In this document: piece by piece, positions 7,713 to 16,381 of the stretch | How the letters are laid out: each line of letters starts with the position of its first letter | Position numbering within the stretch: the stretch's first letter is position 1 | NCBI GenBank assembly: GCA_944384105.1 | Contig: CALWSC010000055.1 | Location: forward strand, 1-38,518 | Origin: an uncultured Lachnospiraceae bacterium | GTDB taxonomy: Bacteria; Bacillota; Clostridia; Lachnospirales; Lachnospiraceae | Direction of reading: 5' to 3' | Length of the DNA stretch: 38,518 nucleotides | Translations under genes and position numbers: made by a program | Notes under the pieces: generated by a model | The model's input: only the letters and a program-made list of their open reading frames with translations | What the model was told of the DNA's origin: nothing | Database searches by the model: none

Positions 7713-8858
7713 ATGAAGAGAAAATTTGCAATACTGGCGCTGGCGCTGTGCCTTGGAGCCTCCATGACGTCATGCGGCTCGGACAAAGGAAAGGAAGATA
7801 CAAAGACAGAGAGTACCGACACGGCATCAGCCGATGATTATAATCTGGATGAGGCGGTGACGCTGGGTGAATATAAGGGAATCGCTGTGGACAAGGTGAT
7901 TACTCCCGTGACAGACGAGGACGTGCAGAATGAGATCGACTATGCACTGTCAAATCCTGTGGAGGTGACGGATGAGAATGCCGTGGCACAGGAGGGCGAC
8001 ACGGTCAACATCGATTACGAGGGCACAAAGGATGGTGTGGCATTCGATGGAGGAACTGCGCAGGGAACTGATCTTGAGCTGGGTTCCGGTCAATTTATCG
8101 ACGGTTTTGAGGATGGACTTATCGGCGCAAAGAAGGGCGAGAGCAGAGATCTGAACCTGACATTTCCGGAGGACTATCCGGAGGAGAGCCTGCAGGGCGC
8201 AGACGTTGTCTTTCATGTGACGGTAAATGCGATTAAGCGTCCGTCCGGCGAGCTGACAGACGCCTGGGTACAGGCCAATACGGATTATCAGACGATTGAC
8301 GAGTACCGCGCAGGTATCCGTACAAATCTGGAGGAGCAGAATCAGGCGCAGGCAGACCAGCAGATGCGCAATGATGCATGGACTAAGGTTGTAGAGGGCA
8401 GCGAGATCAAGGAGTATCCGGAATCTCTGGTTAAGAAGGGCGAGGACGCGTATGAGGAACAGGTGGAGTCCTATGCGCAGATGTTCGGCATGGAGATGGA
8501 GGATTATCTTGAGCAGCTCGGCATGAGCCAGGAGCAGTATAATTCCCAGAAGGAAGAGTACGGCAAGAGTATGACAGCCGCAAGGCTTGTACTCCAGGCA
8601 ATTGTAAAGGCAGAGGGATATACGACAGATGACGAGGATTACAAGAACCGACTTGCCGAGTATGTTGAGCAGCAGCAGACGACAGAGGAGGATTTCCTGA
8701 AACAGTACGGCGAGGATATTGTGGAAGAGCAGATTATGATGGACCGTGTATTCGATCTGATTGTAGATAATGCGGTTATCACCGAGAAGCAGGAAACTGA
8801 CAGCACCGACGCGGCGGCTGCGGATACGGATGCGGCGGATGCGCAGACAGATGAATAA
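7713..8858 (+). CDS. Extracytoplasmic FKBP-type prolyl isomerase, trigger-factor-like lipoprotein
   Basis: This 381-residue protein begins with a lipoprotein signal (about residues 1-20, lipobox MTSC, Cys21), so it should be anchored outside the membrane. A Ser/Thr/Asp-rich linker follows. Residues about 93-178 form an FKBP domain (GDTVNIDYEGTKDGVAFDGG through ADVVFHVTVNAIKR), as in trigger factor, with an all-helical region after it resembling the trigger factor C-terminal domain. The ribosome-binding N-terminal domain of true trigger factor is absent. It probably catalyses prolyl cis-trans isomerisation and helps fold exported proteins, a role comparable to PrsA. The acidic tail (TDAAAADTDAADAQTDE) is of low complexity. 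A weak promoter (TATGAT at 7668-7673) precedes it. Confidence 0.86.
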   Translation: MKRKFAILALALCLGASMTSCGSDKGKEDTKTESTDTASADDYNLDEAVTLGEYKGIAVDKVITPVTDEDVQNEIDYALSNPVEVTDENAVAQEGDTVNIDYEGTKDGVAFDGGTAQGTDLELGSGQFIDGFEDGLIGAKKGESRDLNLTFPEDYPEESLQGADVVFHVTVNAIKRPSGELTDAWVQANTDYQTIDEYRAGIRTNLEEQNQAQADQQMRNDAWTKVVEGSEIKEYPESLVKKGEDAYEEQVESYAQMFGMEMEDYLEQLGMSQEQYNSQKEEYGKSMTAARLVLQAIVKAEGYTTDDEDYKNRLAEYVEQQQTTEEDFLKQYGEDIVEEQIMMDRVFDLIVDNAVITEKQETDSTDAAAADTDAADAQTDE

Positions 8859-8883
8859 ATAAAACAGAAGATATGACTTATGT

Positions 8884-8906
8884 GTTGCCCGGTTATGCCG
8901 GGCAAC
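8884..8906. terminator. Hairpin between convergent prolyl isomerase and lacI-type genes
   Basis: GTTGCCCGG (8884-8892) pairs with CCGGGCAAC (8898-8906) around TTATG. It overlaps the last codons of the minus-strand regulator. There is no strong U-tract on either strand, so termination efficiency is uncertain. Confidence 0.5.
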
Positions 8907-9918
8907 AGTTGTTTACACTCATCCGCTCCCGCAGCCGCGCAGAGACTTCGATTTTGATCGGCGGCTCGGCAGTCTGAGAAATGCGATGGACGAGACGCTC
9001 TACGGCGAGCTTGCCAAGATACTGTTTCGGAACCTCCATGGTTGTAAGCGGAGGTTCGAGAAAATCGCATACAGGCATGTCGTCGAAGCCGATGAGGGAG
9101 ATGTCGTCCGGAATGGAGTAGCCGCACTCCCTGAAAGCGCGCATCGCTCCTGCCGCAATCAGGTCATTGTCCGCGAAATATGCCTGCGCTGTCTCAATAT
9201 GTCCGTCCTGCAAAAGATGCAGCATATCCTGATATGCGCCTTCGATGGACGGTGTCAGGCGGTGGACATACGGGTGTTCCGTTGGAATCCGGCGGTGGCG
9301 CAGAGCTTTGTAATACCCGTCCGCGCGCTCGGCGAAATTGCCGATCGGATAGGAGGAACGCAGATAACCCACCCGCGTCAGTCCGCTGTCAATCAGATAA
9401 TTTGTCGCCAGATACGCCCCCTGTACATTGTTGATAAGGACGGAATCGCAGTCCAGTTCCTCAAAATACGTATCCAGCACGACGAGCGGCATCTTCAGGC
9501 TGCGGAAATAGTGAAAATACTCCTTCTCAAGCTCCGTTCCGAGCAGCAGCAGCCCCTGAAACGTCTTATCTGCAAGCGCGCGGATTTGCGCATGGATATC
9601 CTGGTTGGCATAAAAATAAGAAATCTGCAGATCAAATCCGGCTTCCTTGCAGCCCTGGTCGATCCCCTCCGTGAGCTGGGCGAAAAAGTGCGTATCTGTC
9701 ACGACAGCTCCGTCTTTTTTATAAATCACAAGCTGGATGGCGCCCTTCGGCGCATCCGGATCTCCTTTTTTTGACAGATCATATCCATATTCCCGCGCTG
9801 CGGCGAGAACTAGATTTCTGGTCTTTTCGCTGATTCCGGGTTTGCGGTTCAGCACCATGGAAACTGTGGCAGCAGACAGGTTCAGCTTCTGCGCCAGTTC
9901 TTTTGCTGAAATTGCCAT
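8893..9918 (-). CDS. LacI-family transcriptional regulator
   Basis: This 341-residue regulator has the canonical LacI N-terminal helix-turn-helix (ISAKELAQKLNLSAATVSMVLN, residues 3-24) with the hinge after it and a periplasmic-binding-protein-like effector domain containing DISLIGFDDMPVCDFLEPPLTT near residue 280. The start is set at 9918 because AGAGGAGG lies just upstream; an ATG 24 codons earlier would add residues foreign to the family. It is divergent from the isomerase-transketolase-kinase-glycosidase operon and so is probably its local repressor, with a pentose or glycoside-derived sugar as inducer. The effector is not known. A TTGACA/TAGGAT promoter is seen upstream, and TTTCTGAA occurs twice, 18 bases apart (9933-9940 and 9951-9958), in its leader. 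Confidence 0.93.
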   Translation of the reverse strand: MAISAKELAQKLNLSAATVSMVLNRKPGISEKTRNLVLAAAREYGYDLSKKGDPDAPKGAIQLVIYKKDGAVVTDTHFFAQLTEGIDQGCKEAGFDLQISYFYANQDIHAQIRALADKTFQGLLLLGTELEKEYFHYFRSLKMPLVVLDTYFEELDCDSVLINNVQGAYLATNYLIDSGLTRVGYLRSSYPIGNFAERADGYYKALRHRRIPTEHPYVHRLTPSIEGAYQDMLHLLQDGHIETAQAYFADNDLIAAGAMRAFRECGYSIPDDISLIGFDDMPVCDFLEPPLTTMEVPKQYLGKLAVERLVHRISQTAEPPIKIEVSARLRERMSVNNCCPA

Positions 9919-9961
9919 TACAAAACCTCCTCTTTCTGAACCATGATTCATTTCTGAATTT

Positions 9962-9990
9962 ATCCTACCTGATTTTCCCACTGGTGTCAA
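9962..9990 (-). promoter_or_regulatory. Promoter of the lacI-type regulator
   Basis: On the minus strand TTGACA (plus 9985-9990) and TAGGAT (plus 9962-9967) are 17 bases apart. The start codon at 9918 is about 44 bases downstream. Confidence 0.65.
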
Positions 9991-10032
9991 TAGAAGTTTA
10001 GTTGTGATTAAGAAAAATTAAATGAGATTAAG

Positions 10033-10061
10033 TTGACAATTCAAAAATAATTAAGTATAAT
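10033..10061 (+). promoter_or_regulatory. Near-consensus sigma-A promoter of the sugar operon
   Basis: TTGACA (10033-10038), a 17-base spacer and TATAAT (10056-10061) match both consensus boxes exactly. It drives the operon starting at 10135. A promoter this strong would need tight repression, which fits the divergent LacI-type gene. Confidence 0.88.
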
Positions 10062-10080
10062 CTGGGTATAAACTTAAAAG

Positions 10081-10100
10081 AATTAAACGGAAATTTAATT
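10081..10100. promoter_or_regulatory. Candidate operator palindrome in the sugar operon leader
   Basis: AATTAAA (10081-10087) and TTTAATT (10094-10100) form a perfect inverted repeat around CGGAAA. It lies about 13 bases downstream of the predicted transcription start, a position where bound repressor would block transcription. The length is that of a LacI-family site, but the centre does not match the common central CG pattern. It may also simply reflect AT-rich sequence. Confidence 0.45.
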
Positions 10101-10134
10101 AATGATTTATCAAAAGAAAGAGAGGATGACGATT

Positions 10135-11541
10135 ATGGCTGAGATTACCTTGGGATTTGCCCCAACCAGAAGGAGTATTTTCAGCGCTCCAGATGCTTTG
10201 AAATTTGCGGGATTGACTAAAAAAAGATTAAATGAACTTCAGGTAAAGTTCGTAGATATTGATGATATTAACGAGGAGGGGCTTCTTTATAATGACGATG
10301 ATCTTCAGAAGATTATTAAAAAATTTCAGGAAGCCGGTGTGGACGGTCTTTTCCTGCCGCACTGCAACTTCGGTACAGAGTATGTCTGCGCAAGACTGGC
10401 AAAGGCGCTGAATGTCCCGGTGCTGCTCTGGGGTCCGAGAGACGAGCGGCCGGATGAGAACGGCGTCCGTCTGAGGGACAGTCAGTGCGGTCTGTTTGCC
10501 ACAGGAAAGGTACTTCGCAGATTCCGTGTGCCGTTTACATATCTGACGAACTGCCGCCTGACAGACCCTGCGTTTGCAAACGGTATCCGAAATTTCCTTG
10601 CTGTCTGCAACGTGGTGAAAGTTTTCCGCCGTACACGAATCCTCCAGATCGGACCGCGTCCCTTCGACTTCTGGTCTACGATGTGCAATGAGGGAGAGCT
10701 GCTGGAGAAATTTAATATTCAGTTATCCCCCGTGCCGATTCCGGAACTGACCTCCGAGATGAAGAAAGCCAAGGAGGAGAAAATTCCGGTCGATGAGGTC
10801 ATGGACTACTGCCGCGCCAACATGTGTATTAAAATCAAAGACAGTGAGCTTGAAAACGTGGCGGCTCTCAAGGTGGCAATGAAACGGCTGGCACAAAAGT
10901 ATGGCTGCAATGCCATAGCAATCCAATGCTGGAACGCGCTGCAGAGTGAGATCAGTATTATGCCGTGCGCGGCAAATTCTCTGCTGAACGAGGAGGGGAT
11001 TCCGGTTGTCTGCGAGACAGATATTCACGGCGCGGTCACTGCGGTTCTTGCCGAGGCAGCGGGTATGGACGAGGCGAGGACATTCTTTGCAGACTGGACG
11101 GTGCGTCATCCGGACAATGAGAATGGAGAACTGCTGCAGCACTGCGGTCCGTGGCCGATTTCGGTCGCCAGGGAAAAGCCGGCAATCGGATATCCGCTCG
11201 CATTTGATCATCCGGGCGCTGTGGAGGCCGAGGCAAAGCACGGAGACATGACGCTTTGCCGCTTTGACGGAGACAACGGCGAATATTCACTGCTGCTGGG
11301 ACACGCAAAAGGTGTGGATGGGCCGTACACCAAGGGCACCTATGTGTGGGTGGAGGTCGAGAACCTGAAGCGTCTGGAGAACAAGCTCGTCTGCGGACCG
11401 TATATTCACCACTGTGTGGGTATTCACAAAGATGTTGTGCCGGTTCTTTATGAGGCGTGCAAATATATCGGCATAAAGCCGGATCTGTACGATCCAATAG
11501 AAGAAGAGGTAAAAGAGGCAGTCTATAATCCTGTAAAATGA
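10135..11541 (+). CDS. L-fucose/L-arabinose isomerase-fold sugar isomerase
   Basis: The 468-residue product belongs to the FucI/AraA-like sugar isomerase superfamily. It starts ITLGFAPTRRSIFS, has a Rossmann-like N-terminal region (DGLFLPHCNFGTEYVCARLA, VPVLLWGPRDERP), and ends with a barrel-like domain. Candidate metal-binding residues are in VVCETDIHGAVTAVLAEAAG and in the C-terminal GPYIHHCVGIHKD. These enzymes interconvert aldoses and ketoses using a divalent metal. With the transketolase and FGGY kinase genes after it, it is the best candidate to convert an imported aldopentose, possibly D-apiose, to its ketose. Substrate is inference, and I am not sure that characterised apiose isomerases belong to this family. 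The ATG at 10135 is preferred over one at 10126 because AGAGAGGA is better spaced from it. Confidence 0.8.
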   Translation: MAEITLGFAPTRRSIFSAPDALKFAGLTKKRLNELQVKFVDIDDINEEGLLYNDDDLQKIIKKFQEAGVDGLFLPHCNFGTEYVCARLAKALNVPVLLWGPRDERPDENGVRLRDSQCGLFATGKVLRRFRVPFTYLTNCRLTDPAFANGIRNFLAVCNVVKVFRRTRILQIGPRPFDFWSTMCNEGELLEKFNIQLSPVPIPELTSEMKKAKEEKIPVDEVMDYCRANMCIKIKDSELENVAALKVAMKRLAQKYGCNAIAIQCWNALQSEISIMPCAANSLLNEEGIPVVCETDIHGAVTAVLAEAAGMDEARTFFADWTVRHPDNENGELLQHCGPWPISVAREKPAIGYPLAFDHPGAVEAEAKHGDMTLCRFDGDNGEYSLLLGHAKGVDGPYTKGTYVWVEVENLKRLENKLVCGPYIHHCVGIHKDVVPVLYEACKYIGIKPDLYDPIEEEVKEAVYNPVK

Positions 11542-11553
11542 CGGAGGTCAAAG

Positions 11554-12384
11554 ATGGAGAATTTAAAAGCAAAGGCATTTGCACTGAGAAAAAATGTACT
11601 GGACATGATATACGGCGCCAAAACTGGTCATATCGGGGGCGATTTCAGTGTCATGGAGATACTGGTCAGCCTGTATATGAAGGAGATGAATATAAGCCCT
11701 GAAAATCAGGACGACCCGGACAGAGATTATTTCGTGATGAGTAAGGGGCACTCCGTGGAGGCGTACTATTCCGTGCTGGCGGAAAAAGGATTCTTCCCAA
11801 TCGGGGAGGTGATTGAAAATTTCTCCCGCTTCGGGTCCAAATTTATCGGTCATCCGAACAACAAGCTTCCGGGCATTGAGATGAACTCCGGCTCGCTGGG
11901 ACACGGACTTCCGGTGTGCGTCGGCATTGCGAAAGCATGTAAGATGGACGGGCGCCCCAGCCGTGTGTATACCGTGATGGGGGACGGCGAGCTTGCGGAG
12001 GGCTCCGTATGGGAGGGCGTGATGGCCGCGTCTCACTATAAGCTTGATAACCTGTGCGCAACTGTAGACAGAAATCGGCTGCAGATTTCGGGCAGTACGG
12101 AAGATGTTATGCATCATGAAAATTTAAAGGCACGGTTTGCGGCATTTGGCTGGAACGTGATTTCCGTGGACGGAAACGATATCGATGCGCTGTGCGCGGC
12201 ATATGACGAGGCTAAGACGGTGAAAGGCTGTCCGACGGTCGTGATAGCAAATACGATAAAGGGATGTGGAGTATCCTTCATGGAAAATCAGGCAGGATGG
12301 CATCATAAGGTGCCGGATCAGGCGCAGTATGAACAGGCGGTAAGAGAACTTACAGAGAAAGAGGAGGCGGCACGAAATGAATAA
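11554..12384 (+). CDS. Transketolase, N-terminal (TPP-binding) subunit
   Basis: This 276-residue protein is the N-terminal half of a split transketolase. It carries the thiamine diphosphate motif (MGDGELAEGSVWEG, with a following DNLCATVDRN) and the substrate-side His motifs GHIGGDFSVMEIL and SKGHSVEAYY. GGAGG precedes the start. It overlaps the C-terminal subunit by 8 bases, as expected for a heteromeric enzyme. Transketolases move a two-carbon ketol unit between sugar phosphates. In the reported D-apiose pathway a two-subunit transketolase (AptA/AptB) converts apulose 4-phosphate and glyceraldehyde 3-phosphate into dihydroxyacetone phosphate and xylulose 5-phosphate, and this gene may be AptA. 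A general pentose phosphate role is the alternative. Enzyme family is sure, substrate is not. Confidence 0.93.
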   Translation: MENLKAKAFALRKNVLDMIYGAKTGHIGGDFSVMEILVSLYMKEMNISPENQDDPDRDYFVMSKGHSVEAYYSVLAEKGFFPIGEVIENFSRFGSKFIGHPNNKLPGIEMNSGSLGHGLPVCVGIAKACKMDGRPSRVYTVMGDGELAEGSVWEGVMAASHYKLDNLCATVDRNRLQISGSTEDVMHHENLKARFAAFGWNVISVDGNDIDALCAAYDEAKTVKGCPTVVIANTIKGCGVSFMENQAGWHHKVPDQAQYEQAVRELTEKEEAARNE

Positions 12385-13309
12385 GATTCCAAACAGGCAG
12401 GCAATCTGCGAAGTGCTCAGTGAGACGGCGAAAACAGATAAGGATATCGTAGTGCTCTGCAGCGATTCCAGAGGAAGCGCATCCCTGGCGCCGTTTGCAG
12501 AGGCGCATCCTGACCAATTCGTGGAGGTGGGAATCGCAGAACAGAACCTGGTGAGCATTTCCGCAGGAATGGCTAAGGCGGGCAAGCGTCCGTTTGCAGC
12601 ATCCCCGGCGTGTTTTTTGAGTACCAGAAGCTATGAGCAGGCAAAGGTTGACGTCGCTTACTCAAATACGAATGTAAAGCTGATCGGCATCAGCGGGGGA
12701 ATCAGCTACGGTGCGCTTGGCATGAGTCATCACTCTGCGCAGGATTTCGCGGCGATGTGTGCGATCCCGAATATGCGTGTCTATGTGCCGAGCGACCGCC
12801 ATCAGACGAAAAAGCTGATGGAGGAGCTTGTGAAGGACGACAAGCCGGCATATATCCGCGTGGGAAGAAATCCGGTGGAGGATATTTATGACGGAGAGGA
12901 TACTCCGTTTGAGATGAACCGGGCCACGGTGCTTTGCGAGGGAACAGATGCGGCAATCATTGCATGCGGAGAAATGGTGCGGCCTGCAAAGGAGGCTGCA
13001 GAGATACTCAGGCAGCGGGGGATATCGGCGTCTGTCCTGGATATGTACTGCTTAAAGCCGCTGGATGAAGAGAGCATTATCTGTGCGGCATCGGCGGCAA
13101 AGGTGGTCGTCAGTGTGGAGGAACACGCGCCGTTCGGAGGATTAGGCTCCATGGTAAGCCAGGTCGTGGCGTCAAACTGTCCGAGAAAGACTGTGACGAT
13201 GGCTCTGCCGGATGCACCTGTAATCACCGGAACCTCGAAAGAAGTGTTCGATTATTACGGGCTGAATGCTGAGGGGATTGCCGGGAAAGTGACGGAGCTG
13301 TTATCATGA
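12377..13309 (+). CDS. Transketolase, C-terminal subunit
   Basis: The 310-residue partner of the preceding gene contains the pyrimidine-binding domain with the activating Glu in VEVGIAEQNLVSISAGMA and a C-terminal transketolase domain (SVLDMYCLKPLDEESI, VVSVEEHAPFGGLGS). It would assemble with the N-terminal subunit into the active enzyme in the cytoplasm. Its start overlaps the upstream stop by 8 bases, and its stop overlaps the kinase start (ATGA at 13306-13309). The C half of 1-deoxyxylulose 5-phosphate synthase is related, but the split form and the neighbours argue for a transketolase. It may correspond to AptB of apiose catabolism; this is inference from the cluster. Confidence 0.92.
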   Translation: MNKIPNRQAICEVLSETAKTDKDIVVLCSDSRGSASLAPFAEAHPDQFVEVGIAEQNLVSISAGMAKAGKRPFAASPACFLSTRSYEQAKVDVAYSNTNVKLIGISGGISYGALGMSHHSAQDFAAMCAIPNMRVYVPSDRHQTKKLMEELVKDDKPAYIRVGRNPVEDIYDGEDTPFEMNRATVLCEGTDAAIIACGEMVRPAKEAAEILRQRGISASVLDMYCLKPLDEESIICAASAAKVVVSVEEHAPFGGLGSMVSQVVASNCPRKTVTMALPDAPVITGTSKEVFDYYGLNAEGIAGKVTELLS

Positions 13310-14802
13310 ATGAAAAGTATGTGATAGGAATTGATCAGAGCACCCAGGGAACAAAGGGTCTGCTGTTCGGCAGTAAAGGTGAGCTTCTCTGCCGGGCAGA
13401 CAGGGTACACAGGCAGATCATCGATGAACGCGGCTGGGTGGAACACGATCCGGAGGAGATCTATCGCAATACAGTGGCGGTGATCAGGGATCTGATAAAA
13501 AAAAGCGGTATTGATCCGGGCGCGGCAGCGTGTATTGGAATAAGTAATCAGAGAGAGACGGCGCTTGCGTGGAACCGCAGGACAGGGAAGCCTGTGTATA
13601 ATGCGATTGTATGGCAGTGCGCCCGCGGCGAGGAGATCTGCCGCCGCCTTGTTCATGAGGATCCGGGATTTGAGGCAGAGGTAAAGGCGCGCACAGGGCT
13701 GCAGTTATCGCCGTATTTTTCTGCTGCAAAGCTTGCCTGGATTATGGAGCAGGTGCCGGGCGTCAGGGAGCGGGCCTGGCAGGGGGAAATCTGCTGCGGG
13801 ACTGTGGATAGCTGGCTGATTTTCAAGCTGACCGGTGGAAAAGAGTTCCGTACAGATTATTCCAATGCGTCCAGAACGCAGCTGTTTCACATCACAGAGC
13901 TTCGATGGGATAAAGAGCTCTGCGGCAAGTTTGGTATCCCTGAAAAGTGTCTGCCGCAGCTTACGGATTCTGACGGAGTATTCGGTATGACGGATGCCGA
14001 GGGAATTTTCCCGCATCCGATTCCGATACACGGCGTGCTGGGGGACTCGCATGGCGCGCTGTTCGGGCAGGGCTGCACAGAGCGCGGAATGATGAAGACG
14101 ACGTACGGCACCGGATCATCTATCATGATGAATATCGGAGAAAAGCCGATATTCTCCGATCTGGGGATTGTGACGTCCCTTGCCTGGAAGAGAGAGGGAA
14201 AAGTGCAGTATGTACTTGAGGGAAATGTTAATTATACCGGAGCAGTCATCACATGGTTAAAAGATGATGTGGGAATTCTCGAGAGCGCCGCACAGTCAGA
14301 GGAGCTTGCCCGGAAGGCAAACCCGGCAGATAAGACGTATCTGGTGCCGGGATTTTCCGGCCTGGGCGCACCGTACTGGCGCAGTGATGTGTCCGCCATA
14401 TTCTGCGGAATGAGCAGAACAACCGGCAGAGCCGAGCTGGTGCGGGCAGGGCTTTCCAGCATTGCGTATCAGATTGCGGATATTGTAAGGCTGATGAAGG
14501 AAGCGGCGGATATCGGTGAAGTACAGCTGCGCGTCGACGGCGGGCCGACGAGAAACGGCTGGCTGATGCAGTTCCAGAGCGATATCCTTGCCAGCCGCGT
14601 GGAGGTTCCCGCCGCGGAAGAGCTTTCCGGTATTGGCGCGGCATATGCGGCAGGCATCGGGGCGGGCATCTACTGTGCAGATGAACTATTCTCCCGCATG
14701 AGCCGGACGGAATTTAAACCGCAGATGACGCAGGAGGAGCGCATGGATAAATACTGCGGCTGGCAGGCAGCGGTACAGATGGCGCTGGGTCAGAAAGGGT
14801 AA
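13306..14802 (+). CDS. FGGY-family carbohydrate kinase
   Basis: The 498-residue product matches FGGY sugar kinases in length and motifs: IGIDQSTQGTKGLLFG at the start (phosphate-binding loop), SNQRETALAWNRRTGKP, a DSWLIFKLTGG block, YGTGSSIMMN, and GGPTRNGWLMQFQSDIL toward the C-terminus. Such enzymes phosphorylate xylulose, ribulose, glycerol or related polyols and ketoses with ATP. Lying between a split transketolase and glycosidases, downstream of an aldose-ketose isomerase, it is likely to phosphorylate the ketose made by that isomerase; apulose is a good candidate. The YGTGSS and SNQRETALAW blocks look slightly glycerol-kinase-like, so glycerol kinase or xylulokinase remain possible. Its start overlaps the transketolase stop (ATGA). 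Confidence 0.92.
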   Translation: MNEKYVIGIDQSTQGTKGLLFGSKGELLCRADRVHRQIIDERGWVEHDPEEIYRNTVAVIRDLIKKSGIDPGAAACIGISNQRETALAWNRRTGKPVYNAIVWQCARGEEICRRLVHEDPGFEAEVKARTGLQLSPYFSAAKLAWIMEQVPGVRERAWQGEICCGTVDSWLIFKLTGGKEFRTDYSNASRTQLFHITELRWDKELCGKFGIPEKCLPQLTDSDGVFGMTDAEGIFPHPIPIHGVLGDSHGALFGQGCTERGMMKTTYGTGSSIMMNIGEKPIFSDLGIVTSLAWKREGKVQYVLEGNVNYTGAVITWLKDDVGILESAAQSEELARKANPADKTYLVPGFSGLGAPYWRSDVSAIFCGMSRTTGRAELVRAGLSSIAYQIADIVRLMKEAADIGEVQLRVDGGPTRNGWLMQFQSDILASRVEVPAAEELSGIGAAYAAGIGAGIYCADELFSRMSRTEFKPQMTQEERMDKYCGWQAAVQMALGQKG

Positions 14803-14806
14803 TCGT

Positions 14807-16333
14807 ATGGAATATAAGGAATATGTTGAAAGATGGGGGATGCAGGAGATTACGGTTCATGGACCATCCGATGGAAATCCATTTCAGGATTACCGTCTGA
14901 GCGGAACCTTCAGCGGCAGAAGCGAGACCGTGCAGACAGAGGGCTTTTATGACGGAGACGGTATGTATAAGATACGCTTTCTCCCGTCCTTTGAGGGAGA
15001 ATATCGCTTTCAACTGCAGGGAAATTTCACAGAGGCAAATCGGGAGGGAAAATTTTGCGTGACTGCGCCCGGGGAAGGGAATCATGGGCCTGTGCGAGTG
15101 GCGAATACCTATCATTTTGCGTATGAGGATGGAACGCCGTATTATCCGATCGGAACGACGTGTTATGTGTGGGAACTTCAGTCAGATGAGAGAATTTTGC
15201 AGACGCTTGAGAGTCTGCGGGAAGCAAGATTTAACAAGATACGTTTCTGTATTTTTCCGAAGCACTACGCGTATAATCTTGGAGAGCCGCGCTCGTATCC
15301 GTATGAGGGTACTCCGATGGACAGCAGTGTACTCACAGATGAGAACTTCTCACAGTATACGGATAAAACAGAGGGGAATCACTGGGATTTCACGCGTTTT
15401 AATCCGAAGCACTTTCGGCATATCGAGAACTGCATTATGGAACTGCAGAAACTGGGGATAGAGGCGGATATCATTGTAATGCATCCGTATGATCGCTGGG
15501 GCTTTTCCAATATGACGAAGGAGCAGGATGATTTCTGCTGGAATTATGTGATTGCGCGTTTTGCGGCGTTTCGGAATGTCTGGTGGTCACTTGCCAATGA
15601 ATATGACCTGTTAAAGCACAAGACCATTGCTGACTGGGAGAGATTCGCGCAGATTATCTGTAAGAAGGATCCGTACAGCCATCTGCGCTCTGTGCACAAC
15701 TGCCATCCGTTCTATGATTATAAGCGCCCGTGGGTGACGCACTGCAGCATTCAGCGCCAGGAGCTGTATCAGACAGCAGAGTATACAGATCAATGGAGAA
15801 AGGCGTTTGGGAAACCGGTGGTACTGGATGAGATCTGCTATGAGGGAAATATTCAGTATGCATGGGGGAATATAACTGCACAGGAAATGGTACGCCGCTT
15901 CTGGGAAGCTGCATGCCGGGGAGGGTATCCGGGGCACGGAGAGACATACTTAAATGCAGACAATGTGCTGTGGTGGTCGCATGGCGGAAAGCTGAGGGGA
16001 GAGAGCTGGGAACGTTTCGGTTTCCTGCTGGATCTTCTAAAGGAGACTCCGGGTCTTGGACTGGCACCGTATGAGAAGCGCTGGGACTGTGTCTGCGCGG
16101 TGCCGGAGGACGAGTGGCGCAGAGAAGTAAAAAGTTATTATCTGATTTATTACAGCTTCATGCAGCCCTCTTTCCGGGAATTCTATTTTGACGATGAGAC
16201 AGAATTTGAGATCGAGGTCATTGATACCTGGAATATGACAATAGAAAAACAGGGAACAGGAAAGGGCAGATTCACCGTGAGGCTGCCTGGCAGGCAGTAT
16301 ATGGCAGTGCGGTTACGAACAGTGAAGCACTGA
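14807..16333 (+). CDS. Apiosidase-like glycoside hydrolase with N-terminal DUF5060 domain
   Basis: This 508-residue protein has an N-terminal beta-sandwich of about 95 residues (DUF5060-like, starting YVERWGMQEITVHGPSDGNPF), a TIM-barrel domain of the DUF4038/apiosidase-like type (about 105-400), and a C-terminal beta domain (DUF5605-like). Candidate catalytic acids are Glu265 in WWSLANEYDLL and Glu342 in PVVLDEICYEG, placed as acid/base and nucleophile of a retaining clan GH-A enzyme. The catalytic type relates to GH140 apiosidase; I infer but cannot prove that it cleaves an apiosyl linkage. There is no signal peptide, so it acts in the cytoplasm on imported glycosides. It starts 4 bases after the kinase stop, in the same operon. 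Confidence 0.78.
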   Translation: MEYKEYVERWGMQEITVHGPSDGNPFQDYRLSGTFSGRSETVQTEGFYDGDGMYKIRFLPSFEGEYRFQLQGNFTEANREGKFCVTAPGEGNHGPVRVANTYHFAYEDGTPYYPIGTTCYVWELQSDERILQTLESLREARFNKIRFCIFPKHYAYNLGEPRSYPYEGTPMDSSVLTDENFSQYTDKTEGNHWDFTRFNPKHFRHIENCIMELQKLGIEADIIVMHPYDRWGFSNMTKEQDDFCWNYVIARFAAFRNVWWSLANEYDLLKHKTIADWERFAQIICKKDPYSHLRSVHNCHPFYDYKRPWVTHCSIQRQELYQTAEYTDQWRKAFGKPVVLDEICYEGNIQYAWGNITAQEMVRRFWEAACRGGYPGHGETYLNADNVLWWSHGGKLRGESWERFGFLLDLLKETPGLGLAPYEKRWDCVCAVPEDEWRREVKSYYLIYYSFMQPSFREFYFDDETEFEIEVIDTWNMTIEKQGTGKGRFTVRLPGRQYMAVRLRTVKH

Positions 16334-16381
16334 GAAATGTTGCAGGAGAGAAAGCAATAAAAGCGACCGGGAGGAAGAATC

